Assembly (NCBI RefSeq): GCF_026626665.1
Contig: NZ_JAPNKE010000002.1
Location: 9,816,001-9,880,000 of the forward strand
DNA from: Nannocystis pusilla
GTDB taxonomy: Bacteria; Myxococcota_A; Polyangia; Nannocystales; Nannocystaceae
Direction of reading: 5' to 3'
DNA: 64,000 nt
Positions within the stretch are counted from its first letter, which is position 1. Each line of letters begins with the position of its first letter. Under the pieces are notes generated by a model. The model was not told the DNA's origin, made no database searches, and was given only the letters and a program-made list of their open reading frames with translations. Positions 48,368-57,310 of this stretch are shown here, piece by piece. Position numbers and translations under genes: made by a program.

Positions 48368-49639
48368 ATGAAGATCATGATCACGAATCGAATGGGATCC
48401 TTTGGGTTGATCGCTGGCGGCCTCATCGCCGGTCTGTCGCTCACCGCCACGCAGGGCTGCGACGAGGTCGGTAACCTCGCAGAGCAGTGCGGGCTCACCT
48501 GCGACAGCGAGGCGTTCATCAACGGCAAGTTCAACGTCTCCGGCATCGCCGAGATCGACGCGTTCTTCAGCGCGACGCTCGATGTCTCCGGGGCGATCAA
48601 CGCCACCGCCGCCGACATCCAGGCCGAGCTCGCGGGTCTCTACGCGCTCGTCGGGGTGGAAGCTGGCGGTGACTTCAAGGCCGCGCTGGATGCCAAGCTG
48701 TCGGCGTGGATTGACATCGACGCCGGCCTGCAGATCAAGGCCGAGCCGGCGCGCTGCGAGGCGTCGCTCGACGTGACCGCGAAGGCGGCCGCCGAGTGCG
48801 ACGTGATGGCCAAGCCGGGCAGCGTCGAGGTCACCTGCTCGGGCGCGTGCGAGGTCGACGCCAGCGCGCAGGCCGACTGCCGCGCGGCGGGTGGCCTGAC
48901 ATGCAAGGGTCAGGCGCCGAAGTTCGAGTGCACCGGAACCTGCACGGGCGAGTGCCGTATCGAGGCCGGGGCCATGTGCGATGGCACCTGCCGCGGCGAG
49001 TGCAACGGCAACACCAACTTCGAGGGTCGTTGCGACACCGAATGCAAGGGTACCTGCGAGCTCAGCGCTGGCGGCACTTGCAACGGCCAGTGCACCGGCA
49101 CCTGCGAGTACGACCCCGGTAGCGCCGACTGCGACGCGAGCGCCGAGGTCCGCTGCTCGGCGTCGGCCGAGGCGAACGTCCAGTGCAAGGGCGGCTGCGA
49201 CGGCAAGGCGACCCCGCCGGAGGTCTCGGCCGAGTGCGAGGCGACCGTCGAGGCCAAGGCCGAGGCGAGCGTCCAGTGCTACCCGCCGTCGCTCGACGTC
49301 TCGTACAAGCTGACCGTCGATGCGGGTTCGGACGGCGACCTCCAGCTCAGGGCGTTCATCAGCTCCTTCAAGCTCCGCTACTCGGCGCTTCTGGCCGCCA
49401 TCGCGCGCGCCGAGGGCCTGATCGACGTCAGCGCCAAGCTCGGCGACGCCGGCGTCGCCGCGGTCAACTCGGCCGCGGGCACCCTCAAGGCCTCGGGCGA
49501 CCTCAAGGCCTCGATCGGCGCGGCTTGTGCGATCGGCCTCCTGCCGGACGCCGCCAAGCTGATCACGGACGCGGCGGGCAAGCTCGGCGGGCAGCTCCAG
49601 GCTGCTGGCTCGGTCACCGCTTCGATCGCGTCGAACTGA
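48368..49639 (+). CDS. Cys-rich lipoprotein with CTGTC/CxGxC-type repeats
   Basis: 423 residues; ATG 48368 (MKIMITNRMGSFG) or ATG 48377, both near AAGGAG (48359-48364). Signal and lipobox end LTATQGC. The middle (about 155-300) has 30 or so Cys in short turns such as CTGTCTGEC, CDGTCRGEC and CNGQCTGTC, as in spiral disulfide-rich folds. The flanks (30-150 and 320-423) are Ala/Val-rich amphipathic helices with SAKLGDAGVAA-like heptads, probably coiled coil. Surface-attached structural protein is the best guess; the family is not recognised. Confidence 0.72.
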   Translation: MKIMITNRMGSFGLIAGGLIAGLSLTATQGCDEVGNLAEQCGLTCDSEAFINGKFNVSGIAEIDAFFSATLDVSGAINATAADIQAELAGLYALVGVEAGGDFKAALDAKLSAWIDIDAGLQIKAEPARCEASLDVTAKAAAECDVMAKPGSVEVTCSGACEVDASAQADCRAAGGLTCKGQAPKFECTGTCTGECRIEAGAMCDGTCRGECNGNTNFEGRCDTECKGTCELSAGGTCNGQCTGTCEYDPGSADCDASAEVRCSASAEANVQCKGGCDGKATPPEVSAECEATVEAKAEASVQCYPPSLDVSYKLTVDAGSDGDLQLRAFISSFKLRYSALLAAIARAEGLIDVSAKLGDAGVAAVNSAAGTLKASGDLKASIGAACAIGLLPDAAKLITDAAGKLGGQLQAAGSVTASIASN

Positions 49640-49745
49640 TCTGCTGCACGTCAGCACGCGAGGGGCTGTCCGGCGTCGCCGGGCGGCCCCTCGGCCATTT
49701 GTGGGCTCGGTGCGTCGCGCGGCGGACGTCGTTATGGTGGTTGGG

Positions 49746-51050
49746 ATGCATCGTCAGGTCCTGGTCCTCGGATTGCTCGGGCTCGCGTGTCAGCTGGACG
49801 ACGGGTTCGAGACCACGTTCGCCAGCGACTTCGACACGACCTCGTCGATGACGACGACGACGACGTGGGGCACGACCTGGGACTCGACGACGACGTGGGG
49901 CACGACCACGCCGACGACCGGCGTGGGGACGAGCTCGAGCACCGGCACGACGAGTTCGACGAGCACCACGAGCGACCCCTCGACGAGCTCGAGCAGCGGG
50001 ACCACCGGTGGGCAGGACGTGCCGCCCGGCAGCGCGATCCCCGTCGGCGACGGTGACTACTTCCTGCTCGGCGCCAACTATCCCTGGCTCAACTACGGCG
50101 GGGACTTCGGCGCCAACAACTGGGGCACCTACGGCGTGCACACCAAGCAGGCCGAGATCGGGGCGCACTTCGACGCGATGCAGGGGGACGGGCTGCGCGT
50201 CGCACGATGGTTCGTGTTCACCGACGGGCGCGCGGGGATCTCGTTCGCCGGCGACGGCACGCCGACCGGTCTCGGAGAACATGTTCTCACGGACATGCAG
50301 GAAGCCGTGGCGATCGCGCGGGCGCGCGGCATCTACCTCGTGCCGGTGCTGCTCGACTTCCACTGGATGTTCTGGTCGCAGCAGAACAACGGGGTGCAGA
50401 CGGGCGGGCGCAGCGACACTTTGAAAGATCCGGCCAAGCGGGCGGCGCTGGTCGACGCGGCGATCGTGCCGCTGCTGCAGGCGTTCGCCGACGAGCCGGC
50501 GATCCTGGCGTGGGAGATCATGAACGAGCCGGAGTGGTCGATCTCCGACCTGCCGGCCGCGTCGCCCGACGGCGGCGCCGATGCCGTCCCGCTGGAGGAC
50601 TTCTACGCGTTCGCGGCCGCGGTCGCCGACGCGGTGCATGCGAACACGTCCGCGTACGTGACGCTGGGGTCGGCGTCGCTCAAGTGGTACCGCGTGTGGA
50701 CGCCCGAGTTCGCGGGGGCGCACGGGCTGCCGCCGCTGGGGCTCGACTTCTACCAGACGCACTACTACCCGTGGATGGACGGGCAGATGTGGAACGGCGA
50801 CCCGGAGCTGGGCACGGTGCAGTTCTCGCCGACGGTGCAGACGTACGCCGACCTCGGGCTCGACCGGCCGATGGTGGTGGGCGAGTTCGTCGCCTCCGAC
50901 CAGGCGGCCGCGCGGCTCGACGTCCTGCTGGCCAACGGCTACGCGGGCGCGTGGCCGTGGAGCGTGACGAGCGATTACTCCCTCGACGGCGCAGGGATGA
51001 AGATGTGGGCCGACGCCCACGCGGCGCTCGTCGGCTTGCCGCCGCTCTGA
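49746..51050 (+). CDS. Lipoprotein glycoside hydrolase, GH5/GH-A-like
   Basis: 434 residues from ATG 49746 (MHRQVLVLGLLGLACQ), lipobox ending LAC. A Thr/Ser/Trp-rich linker (about 30-95) leads to a TIM-barrel-like domain that has NEPEW (acid/base Glu ~260) and VVGEF (nucleophile Glu ~379) at beta-strands 4 and 7, the clan GH-A arrangement. FYQTHYYPWM fits the sugar-binding loop. Target is likely a beta-mannan, xylan or glucan. A repeat copy (50279-50296) is read in frame as HVLTDM. Start codons upstream (49701) lack a signal peptide. Confidence 0.87.
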   Translation: MHRQVLVLGLLGLACQLDDGFETTFASDFDTTSSMTTTTTWGTTWDSTTTWGTTTPTTGVGTSSSTGTTSSTSTTSDPSTSSSSGTTGGQDVPPGSAIPVGDGDYFLLGANYPWLNYGGDFGANNWGTYGVHTKQAEIGAHFDAMQGDGLRVARWFVFTDGRAGISFAGDGTPTGLGEHVLTDMQEAVAIARARGIYLVPVLLDFHWMFWSQQNNGVQTGGRSDTLKDPAKRAALVDAAIVPLLQAFADEPAILAWEIMNEPEWSISDLPAASPDGGADAVPLEDFYAFAAAVADAVHANTSAYVTLGSASLKWYRVWTPEFAGAHGLPPLGLDFYQTHYYPWMDGQMWNGDPELGTVQFSPTVQTYADLGLDRPMVVGEFVASDQAAARLDVLLANGYAGAWPWSVTSDYSLDGAGMKMWADAHAALVGLPPL

Positions 51051-51204
51051 CGCGGGGGCCGTCGCCCGGCGCACATGTACCCGCGTTCGCGCGGGGCGGG
51101 GCGTTCGCGGCGGAACCTCCCCGGGGCGAGGTTGTCTGAGGCCCCGTATGCCACGCCTCGACCGCCGTGCTCGCGCGACCGCGCCCTCGTTGAAAGAAAA
51201 AGAC

Positions 51205-54200
51205 ATGTTGTTTGGAACATGTCGCAATGGACTGGCAGTAAGGTGTGGCGCGGCGGCGGCGCTGGCCTCGCTGACGATGGCCTGTACGGCCAATCCGGGC
51301 AAGGCGGAGGCGACGGCGACGACGATGGCGTTGCCGAGCAAGGGCGTGAAGCTCACCGACGACGGGGCCACGCGGCGAGCCCCGGTGTCGCTGACCGCGT
51401 CGGACGGGACCGGGCTCAAGCTGGTGAGTTTGAAGGCCCGGGGCGTGGTCGAGGAGCCGCTGGCGTTCACCGAGCTGCACCTCGTGTTCGAGAACCCGAA
51501 CGACCGCCAGATCGAGGGCCGCTTCGAGATCGACATGCCGCCCGGCGCGGCGATCTCCCGCTTCGCGATGAAGATCCACGACCGCTGGCAGGAGGGCGAG
51601 GTCGTCGAGCGGCAGGCGGCGCGCGTCGCCTACGAGGACTTCCTGCACAAGCGGCAGGACCCGGCGCTGCTCGAGAACAAGGCCGGCAACTCGTTCAGCG
51701 CGCGGGTGTTCCCGATCGGACCGCGGGAGCGCAAGGAGCTGATCGTCTCGTACTCGCAGGAGCTGCCGAGCTCGGCCGAGCCGTACCGCCTGATGCTGCG
51801 CGGCCTGCCCGAGCTCGACGAGCTCGACGCCAGCGTGATCCTGCGCGAGCCCGGTGACTCCGCGGCGCCGACCAGCCTGGGCGGCGCGGCGGTCAAGACC
51901 AGCGTCATCGAGATCAAGAAGCAGAAGTACCTGCCGGAGCGCGACCTCGAGGTCCGCTCGGACCGCCCGGCGGCGTTGATGGGCCTGCGCCACGCCAACC
52001 TGGCGGTCGCGCGCGTGGCCCCCGTCGGCGACATGCCGGCGGTGCCGATCGGCGCGCTCACGGTGCTGTTCGACACCAGCGCGTCGCGGGCCCTCGGCTT
52101 CGACCGCCAGCTGCGGCGGCTCGCGGATGTCCTGAAGAGCATGCGCGAAGAGACAGGCGCCGATTTCCCGCTGCGCGTGGTGTGCTTCGACCAGGCGACC
52201 GAGGAGGTCTACGACGGGCCGGCCAGCGGGTTCGGGCAGGCGCAGCTCGAGCGAATCGCCTCGCGGCGGGCGCTCGGAGCCTCCGACCTGGCCGGAGCGC
52301 TGACGTCGCTGGCGGCCGACGCGGGCGGGTCGCGCCGGCTGCTGGTGTTCTCCGACGGCATCACGACCGCGGGCTCGGCCGAGCACGCGGCCCTGCGCGA
52401 CGTCAGCAAGGCGCTGGCGGCCGCCGGGTTCGAGCGCGCCGACGCGATCGTGGACGGCGGGATCCAGGACACCGCGAGCCTCAAGGCGCTGACCACCGCC
52501 GACTTCCCGAGCGACGGCGTGGTGATGGACGCTCGCCTCCCGCTCGAGACGATCGCGCACAAGCTCGGCAGCGCGACGCTGCCGGCGATGAAGGTGACGG
52601 TGCCCGGGGCCGCGTGGGTGTGGCCGGACACGATCGAGGGCGCGCAGCCGGGCGACGAGATGCTGGTCTACGCCGACCTGCCGGTCGACGCGGCGATGCG
52701 CGTGGTGATCGAGGGGCAGGACCGGATCGACGCCGAGGTGCCGACGACGGCCGTCGAGCGGCCGCTGCTCGAGCGGGCGTGGGTGCGCGCGCAGGTCGAG
52801 CGGCTGCAGGCGCAGCGCTCGAGCCTGGCGGAGACCGACACTGCGGCGCGGGCGGGGCTGCAGAAGACGATCGTCGAGCTGTCGACCAAGTACCGCGTGC
52901 TCAGCGACTTCACCGCGCTGCTGGTGCTCGAGTCGGAGTGGGACTACCAGCGCTTCAACATCGATCGCAACGCGCTGGCCGACATCTTGACGGTGGGCGC
53001 GACCGGGGTCGAGCTGTACAACCGCAAGTCGGCGCCGCAGGCGGCGCAGAAGCCCGATCCGGGCACTCTGGTGCGTCGAGAGGAGCGCGAGGAGTTCAAG
53101 GCGCCGGCCGAGCCGCGGCGCGACGCCATCCCGATGATGGCGCGCAACTTCGATCCGGAGATGGCGCAGCGGCAGGCGGGGATCCTCGGGGTCATGTCCC
53201 AAGAGTCAGGTCACTTCCTGGCCAGCCCGTACGGCGGGTCGTTCGCGGTCGGCAACGACGACGCCGACGTGTGGGGCGGATTGACGGGCACGGAGATCGG
53301 CGAGGCGTACGGGGTCGGCGGGCTCGGGCTGGTCGGCACCGGTCGCGGCGGCGGCGGCACGGGCGAGGGCACGATCGGCCTCGGCAACACGGGGCTCATC
53401 GGTCGCGGCGGTGGCGGCGGCACGGGCTCCGGCTACGGCCGCGGCGCGGGAGCGGGCTTCGGCGGCCGCGGGACGCGAGTGCCGACGGTGCGTCAGGCCA
53501 AGGCCGAGGTGCAGGGGGCGCTCGACAAGGACATCATCCGCCGGATCGTGCGCGCCCACATCAACGAGATCCGCTACTGCTACAACCAGGCGCTGGCGCG
53601 CGATCCGGGGGCCAAGGGGCGGGTGGCGATCCAGTTCGTCATCGGCGGCACGGGCAAGGTGCCGACCGCGGTGGTGTCCGAGAGCACGATGCGAGACGCA
53701 CGCGTCGGCAGCTGCATGGCCCAGGCGGTGCGGCGCTGGACCTTCCCCAAGCCGCAGGGCGGCGGCTCGGTGACCGTGACGTACCCGTTCGTGCTCGAGC
53801 CCGGCGGCGGGGTGCCGACCGACTACACGCCGCCGCCGCCGCCGACGCCCGAAGAGCTGGCGCGACAGCAGGCGGAGCTCGAGGCGGGGCTGGTCCGCAT
53901 GCGCGAGCAGGACGCGCAGCGGCTGGCCGAGCAACAGGAGGCCGAGCGCACCGCCAACAGCCCGTACACCGGCAAGTTCTTCGACGTGGCCGAGAAGCTG
54001 CGCAGCAAGGACGCGCGCGGGGCCGTCGCGCTGGCGCTGGAGTGGCACGAGCAGGACCCGGGCGACGTGCTGGCGCTGATCGCTCTCGGCGAGGCGGCCG
54101 AGACCGCCGGCGACATGCTCACGGCGGCGCGGGCCTACGGCTCGATCATCGACCTGTTCCCGTCGCGCGCGGACCTGCGGCGCTACGTCGGCGCGCGCCT

Positions 54201-54879
54201 CGAGCGGCTCGGCGAGGCGGGCTCGACGCTGGCGATCGACACCTTCGCCAAGGCGGTGGAGTCGCGGCCCGATCACCCGTCCAGCCACCGCCTGTACGCC
54301 TACGCGCTGCTCAAGGCGGGCAAGCACAAGGAGGCGTTCGAGGCGCTCAAGGCCGGAGTGACGCGGACGTACCCGTGGGGCCGCTTCGCGGGGACGGACC
54401 AGATCTTGCGCGAGGACCTGGGCCTGGTGGCGGCGGCGTGGATCAAGGCCGAGCCGTCCGTGGCGTTCACCGTGCGGGCGACGCTCGATGGGCTGAACAT
54501 CCCGCTGCCGAGCGGGCCGTCGACGCGGTTCGTGATCAACTGGGAGACGGACGCCAACGACGTCGACTTCCACGTCCACGACGGCCGCAAGGACCACGCC
54601 TTCTACTCCCAGAAGCGGCTGCCGAGCGGCGGCCAGCTGTACGCCGACGTGACCACCGGCTACGGGCCGGAGTGCTTCACGATCGAGGGCGAGGCGAAGG
54701 CGTTCCCGTACAAGCTCGAGGCCCACTACTTCAGCCGCGGACCGATGGGCTACGGCATGGGCAAGCTGCAGATCGTCCAGCACGACGGCAAGGGCCAGCT
54801 GAAGTTCGAGGAGCGGCCGTTCGTGATCATGAAGGACCGCGCCTACGTCGACCTCGGCACGTTCGACAAGCCGCTGTGA
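51205..54879 (+). CDS. VIT/vWA lipoprotein with AgmX-like tail domain, TPR-like and DUF2135-like C-terminus
   Basis: 1224 residues. Lipoprotein signal with LTMAC; VIT domain (~60-220; ELHLVFENPNDRQIEGRFEID); vWA with MIDAS DTSAS (~289-293). A long Gly-rich linker (~680-760) precedes an AgmX/PglI-type C-terminal domain with the HINEIRYCYNQAL and MAQAVRRWTFPKP hallmarks. TPR-like helices (~920-1080) and a DUF2135-like beta domain (INWETDANDVDFHVHD) follow. The order matches large myxobacterial gliding/secretion-linked surface proteins. The ATG (51205-51207) lies in an inverted copy of the repeat (ACATGTT...AACATGT). An upstream in-frame ATG at 51148 would give a non-signal N-terminus. Confidence 0.85.
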   Translation: MLFGTCRNGLAVRCGAAAALASLTMACTANPGKAEATATTMALPSKGVKLTDDGATRRAPVSLTASDGTGLKLVSLKARGVVEEPLAFTELHLVFENPNDRQIEGRFEIDMPPGAAISRFAMKIHDRWQEGEVVERQAARVAYEDFLHKRQDPALLENKAGNSFSARVFPIGPRERKELIVSYSQELPSSAEPYRLMLRGLPELDELDASVILREPGDSAAPTSLGGAAVKTSVIEIKKQKYLPERDLEVRSDRPAALMGLRHANLAVARVAPVGDMPAVPIGALTVLFDTSASRALGFDRQLRRLADVLKSMREETGADFPLRVVCFDQATEEVYDGPASGFGQAQLERIASRRALGASDLAGALTSLAADAGGSRRLLVFSDGITTAGSAEHAALRDVSKALAAAGFERADAIVDGGIQDTASLKALTTADFPSDGVVMDARLPLETIAHKLGSATLPAMKVTVPGAAWVWPDTIEGAQPGDEMLVYADLPVDAAMRVVIEGQDRIDAEVPTTAVERPLLERAWVRAQVERLQAQRSSLAETDTAARAGLQKTIVELSTKYRVLSDFTALLVLESEWDYQRFNIDRNALADILTVGATGVELYNRKSAPQAAQKPDPGTLVRREEREEFKAPAEPRRDAIPMMARNFDPEMAQRQAGILGVMSQESGHFLASPYGGSFAVGNDDADVWGGLTGTEIGEAYGVGGLGLVGTGRGGGGTGEGTIGLGNTGLIGRGGGGGTGSGYGRGAGAGFGGRGTRVPTVRQAKAEVQGALDKDIIRRIVRAHINEIRYCYNQALARDPGAKGRVAIQFVIGGTGKVPTAVVSESTMRDARVGSCMAQAVRRWTFPKPQGGGSVTVTYPFVLEPGGGVPTDYTPPPPPTPEELARQQAELEAGLVRMREQDAQRLAEQQEAERTANSPYTGKFFDVAEKLRSKDARGAVALALEWHEQDPGDVLALIALGEAAETAGDMLTAARAYGSIIDLFPSRADLRRYVGARLERLGEAGSTLAIDTFAKAVESRPDHPSSHRLYAYALLKAGKHKEAFEALKAGVTRTYPWGRFAGTDQILREDLGLVAAAWIKAEPSVAFTVRATLDGLNIPLPSGPSTRFVINWETDANDVDFHVHDGRKDHAFYSQKRLPSGGQLYADVTTGYGPECFTIEGEAKAFPYKLEAHYFSRGPMGYGMGKLQIVQHDGKGQLKFEERPFVIMKDRAYVDLGTFDKPL

Positions 54880-54954
54880 TTCTGATCCACATAAAAGAAC
54901 ATGGCGCCGAGGGCGTGTCCTCTGCGCCATGTCTTTCGGGCCATGCCCGAAGGT

Positions 54955-56790
54955 TCAGTCCTTGCCGGCGGGGTACATCGCGTCGATCAGGGCCTTGTAG
55001 CGCTTGGAGACCTCCTTGCGCTTGACCTTGAAGGAGGCGGTGAGCATGCCGTTGTCGACCGTGAACTCCTCGGGGGCGATCTTGAAGTACTTGATCGACT
55101 CGAACGAGGCGAGGCCCTGGTTGACCTCGTCGAGGTAGCCCTGGACCTCCTTGTGGACCGCGTCGCTGGCGATGTCGGGGGCGTTGCCGGTGCGCTGGGC
55201 CCAGGCGGCCAGCTTCTCCTTGTCGACGGTGACGAGGACGACGCAGTACTTGCGACCGTCGCCGATGACCACCGCCTCGCTGAGGATCGGCTTGGTCTTG
55301 AGCAGGGCCTCGATCTTCTGCGGGGCGACGTACTTGCCGCCGCTGGTCTTGATGAGGTCCTTCTTGCGGTCGGTGATCCGCAGGTGCATGTCCTCGTCGA
55401 ACTCGCCGATGTCGCCGGTGTGGAACCAGCCCTCGCCGTCCCACGCCTCGGCGGTGGCGTCGGGCCGGTTGAGGTAGCCGGACACGACGTTGGGGCCCTT
55501 GGCGAGGATCTCGCCGTCCTCGGCGAGGCGCAGCGAGACGCCCTTGATCGCCGGACCGACGGTGCCGATCTTCCAGTTGTTGGGGCGGTTGGTGGTGAGG
55601 CCCGGGCAGGTCTCGGTGAGGCCGTAGGCCTCGCACACGTTGAGGCCGAGGGCGATGAAGAACTCGCCGACCTCCTTGGGCAGCGGCGCCGAGCCGGACA
55701 GCAGCACGTGCATGCGGTCCATGCCGAGCTTGGCCTTGAGCTTGGAGAACACCAGCTTCTCCGCCAGGGCGGCCTTGACGCTGAGCGCCAGCGGCAGCGG
55801 CTTGTTCTTCTGGCGGTACGGGATGGTCGCCTTGCCGACCCCGAGCGCCCAGTGGAAGATCTTCTGCCGCAGCGGCGGGCTCGAAGACACCGTGGTCATG
55901 ATCTTGCCGTAGACGCGCTCGTACACCCGCGGGGCCGCCGGCAGGAAGCCGGGGCGCGACAGGCCGAGGTCCTCGGCGACGGTGGCGATCGACGACAGCA
56001 CGATCTTGCAGCGGAAGAAAGCGCCGCCGAACTCGACCAGGCGGCCGAACGAGTGCGCCAGCGGCAAGAACAGGAACGCGCCGCCGACCCGCGCCTTCTC
56101 GCTGAACATGCCGACCTCCTCGACGTTCTCGAGCATGCTCAGCATGTTGTCGTGCGTCTGGATGACGCCCTTCGGCGGGCCGGTGGTGCCGGAGGTGTAC
56201 GTGTACGTGGCGACGTCCGAGCGCTGGATCGTCTGCAGCCGCTTGTCGCGCTCGCCCTTGGTCTCGGCCAGCGCGGCGCGGCCCCGGGCCTCGACGTCGG
56301 CCAGGCTCTCCCAGTCGGACCCCGGGGCGATGCCGGTCGGGTCGATGACGATGAAGCGCTTCAGCTTGACGGCGTCGGCCGGGTACTCGACCTCGAAGAA
56401 GTTGAAGCCGCGCTGGGCCGCGCGCACCTTGTCGAGCATCTCCTTGTTCTCGACCACCAGCATCTCGGCCTTGGTGTCGGCGTGGATGTAGCCGATCTCG
56501 GGCGGCAGCAGGCTGACGTAGATCGGCACGGTGCGGTAGCCGAGCGACAGCAGCGCCCAGTCGGCGAGGATCCACTCGAGCCGGGTGTTGGCCATGATCG
56601 TGACGCAGGTGCCGGGCGCGGGCGCTTGGCCGCCCTTCAACAGCCCGGAGGCGATCGCCTCGACGCGATCGGCGGCCTCCCTGAACGCCACGTCGACGTA
56701 GGCGCCGCCCTGACGGACGCGATAACCCGGACTCTGGCCCTCGGAGCGGGCGCGGTCGAAGAACATCTGAGCGAGGTGTGTGTCAGCCAT
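54955..56790 (-). CDS. Long-chain fatty acid-CoA ligase (AMP-binding)
   Basis: 611 residues from ATG 56788-56790 (MADTHLAQMFF). Adenylate-forming enzyme signatures: P-loop YTSGTTGPPKG (~200), YGLTET, GWFHTGDIGEFD, and the C-terminal Lys region TSGGKYVAPQKIE. Length and FGRLVEFG-type linker match the FadD15/long-chain acyl-CoA synthetase class. It activates fatty acids to acyl-CoA for beta-oxidation or lipid synthesis. Stands alone between the VIT lipoprotein gene (convergent) and the TonB-like gene. Confidence 0.93.
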   Translation of the reverse strand: MADTHLAQMFFDRARSEGQSPGYRVRQGGAYVDVAFREAADRVEAIASGLLKGGQAPAPGTCVTIMANTRLEWILADWALLSLGYRTVPIYVSLLPPEIGYIHADTKAEMLVVENKEMLDKVRAAQRGFNFFEVEYPADAVKLKRFIVIDPTGIAPGSDWESLADVEARGRAALAETKGERDKRLQTIQRSDVATYTYTSGTTGPPKGVIQTHDNMLSMLENVEEVGMFSEKARVGGAFLFLPLAHSFGRLVEFGGAFFRCKIVLSSIATVAEDLGLSRPGFLPAAPRVYERVYGKIMTTVSSSPPLRQKIFHWALGVGKATIPYRQKNKPLPLALSVKAALAEKLVFSKLKAKLGMDRMHVLLSGSAPLPKEVGEFFIALGLNVCEAYGLTETCPGLTTNRPNNWKIGTVGPAIKGVSLRLAEDGEILAKGPNVVSGYLNRPDATAEAWDGEGWFHTGDIGEFDEDMHLRITDRKKDLIKTSGGKYVAPQKIEALLKTKPILSEAVVIGDGRKYCVVLVTVDKEKLAAWAQRTGNAPDIASDAVHKEVQGYLDEVNQGLASFESIKYFKIAPEEFTVDNGMLTASFKVKRKEVSKRYKALIDAMYPAGKD

Positions 56791-57040
56791 GATCGAGGCG
56801 CTCCAACGTGGCACCTCTTGTAGCGAAGGCTCGCACGCCTGTCCAGGCGCCTTCCCGGCGGAGATTTCCGGGGCTCGCGGGGCGTGGACGCGCGGGAGCC
56901 TCGTTCGTGGGCCAGCCCGGCGTAGCCGCGCAAACGACGTTCATGGGACCGAGGGTCCTGTCTGAAGGGACATGTCCCCAGGGGCGGGCGAGCGACGGGC
57001 CCACGCACGCTCGAGCCCGCCTCGCAAAGCGCGCGGCGAG

Positions 57041-57310
57041 CGGCCGCTCGCCGCATGCACGATCACCCGCGCTCGCGCGGAGGTCAGCGAGCCACGCCGA
57101 CGACGCGCCAGTCGCCGAAGCGCCGCTCTGCGGCCGCTCGCCGCACGCACGATGGCCCGCGCTCGCGCGGAGGTCAGCGAGCCACGCCGACGACGCGCCA
57201 GTCGCCGAAGCGCCGCTCTGCGGCCGCTCGCCGCACGCACGATGGCTTGCGGCTGCGCGGAGGTCAGCGAGCCACGCCGACGACGCGCCAGTCGCCGAAG
57301 CGTCGCTCGA
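57041..57310. repeat. Three exact-phase tandem copies of a 90-bp unit made from the 3' end of the next gene
   Basis: Units at 57041-57130, 57131-57220 and 57221-57310 are nearly identical (mostly single substitutions) with a period of 90 bp. The third copy holds the final ~15 codons and stop (57264-57266) of the TonB-like gene; the other two are untranslated duplicates of gene end plus downstream sequence. The rest of the 56791-57040 gap contains a repeat GGACATGTCC at 56968-56977 and no gene. Confidence 0.85.

Noticed and set aside
54901..56823. Long plus-strand frame opposite the acyl-CoA ligase.
   Set aside because: Antisense artefact of biased composition; the minus-strand gene has all AMP-binding motifs.
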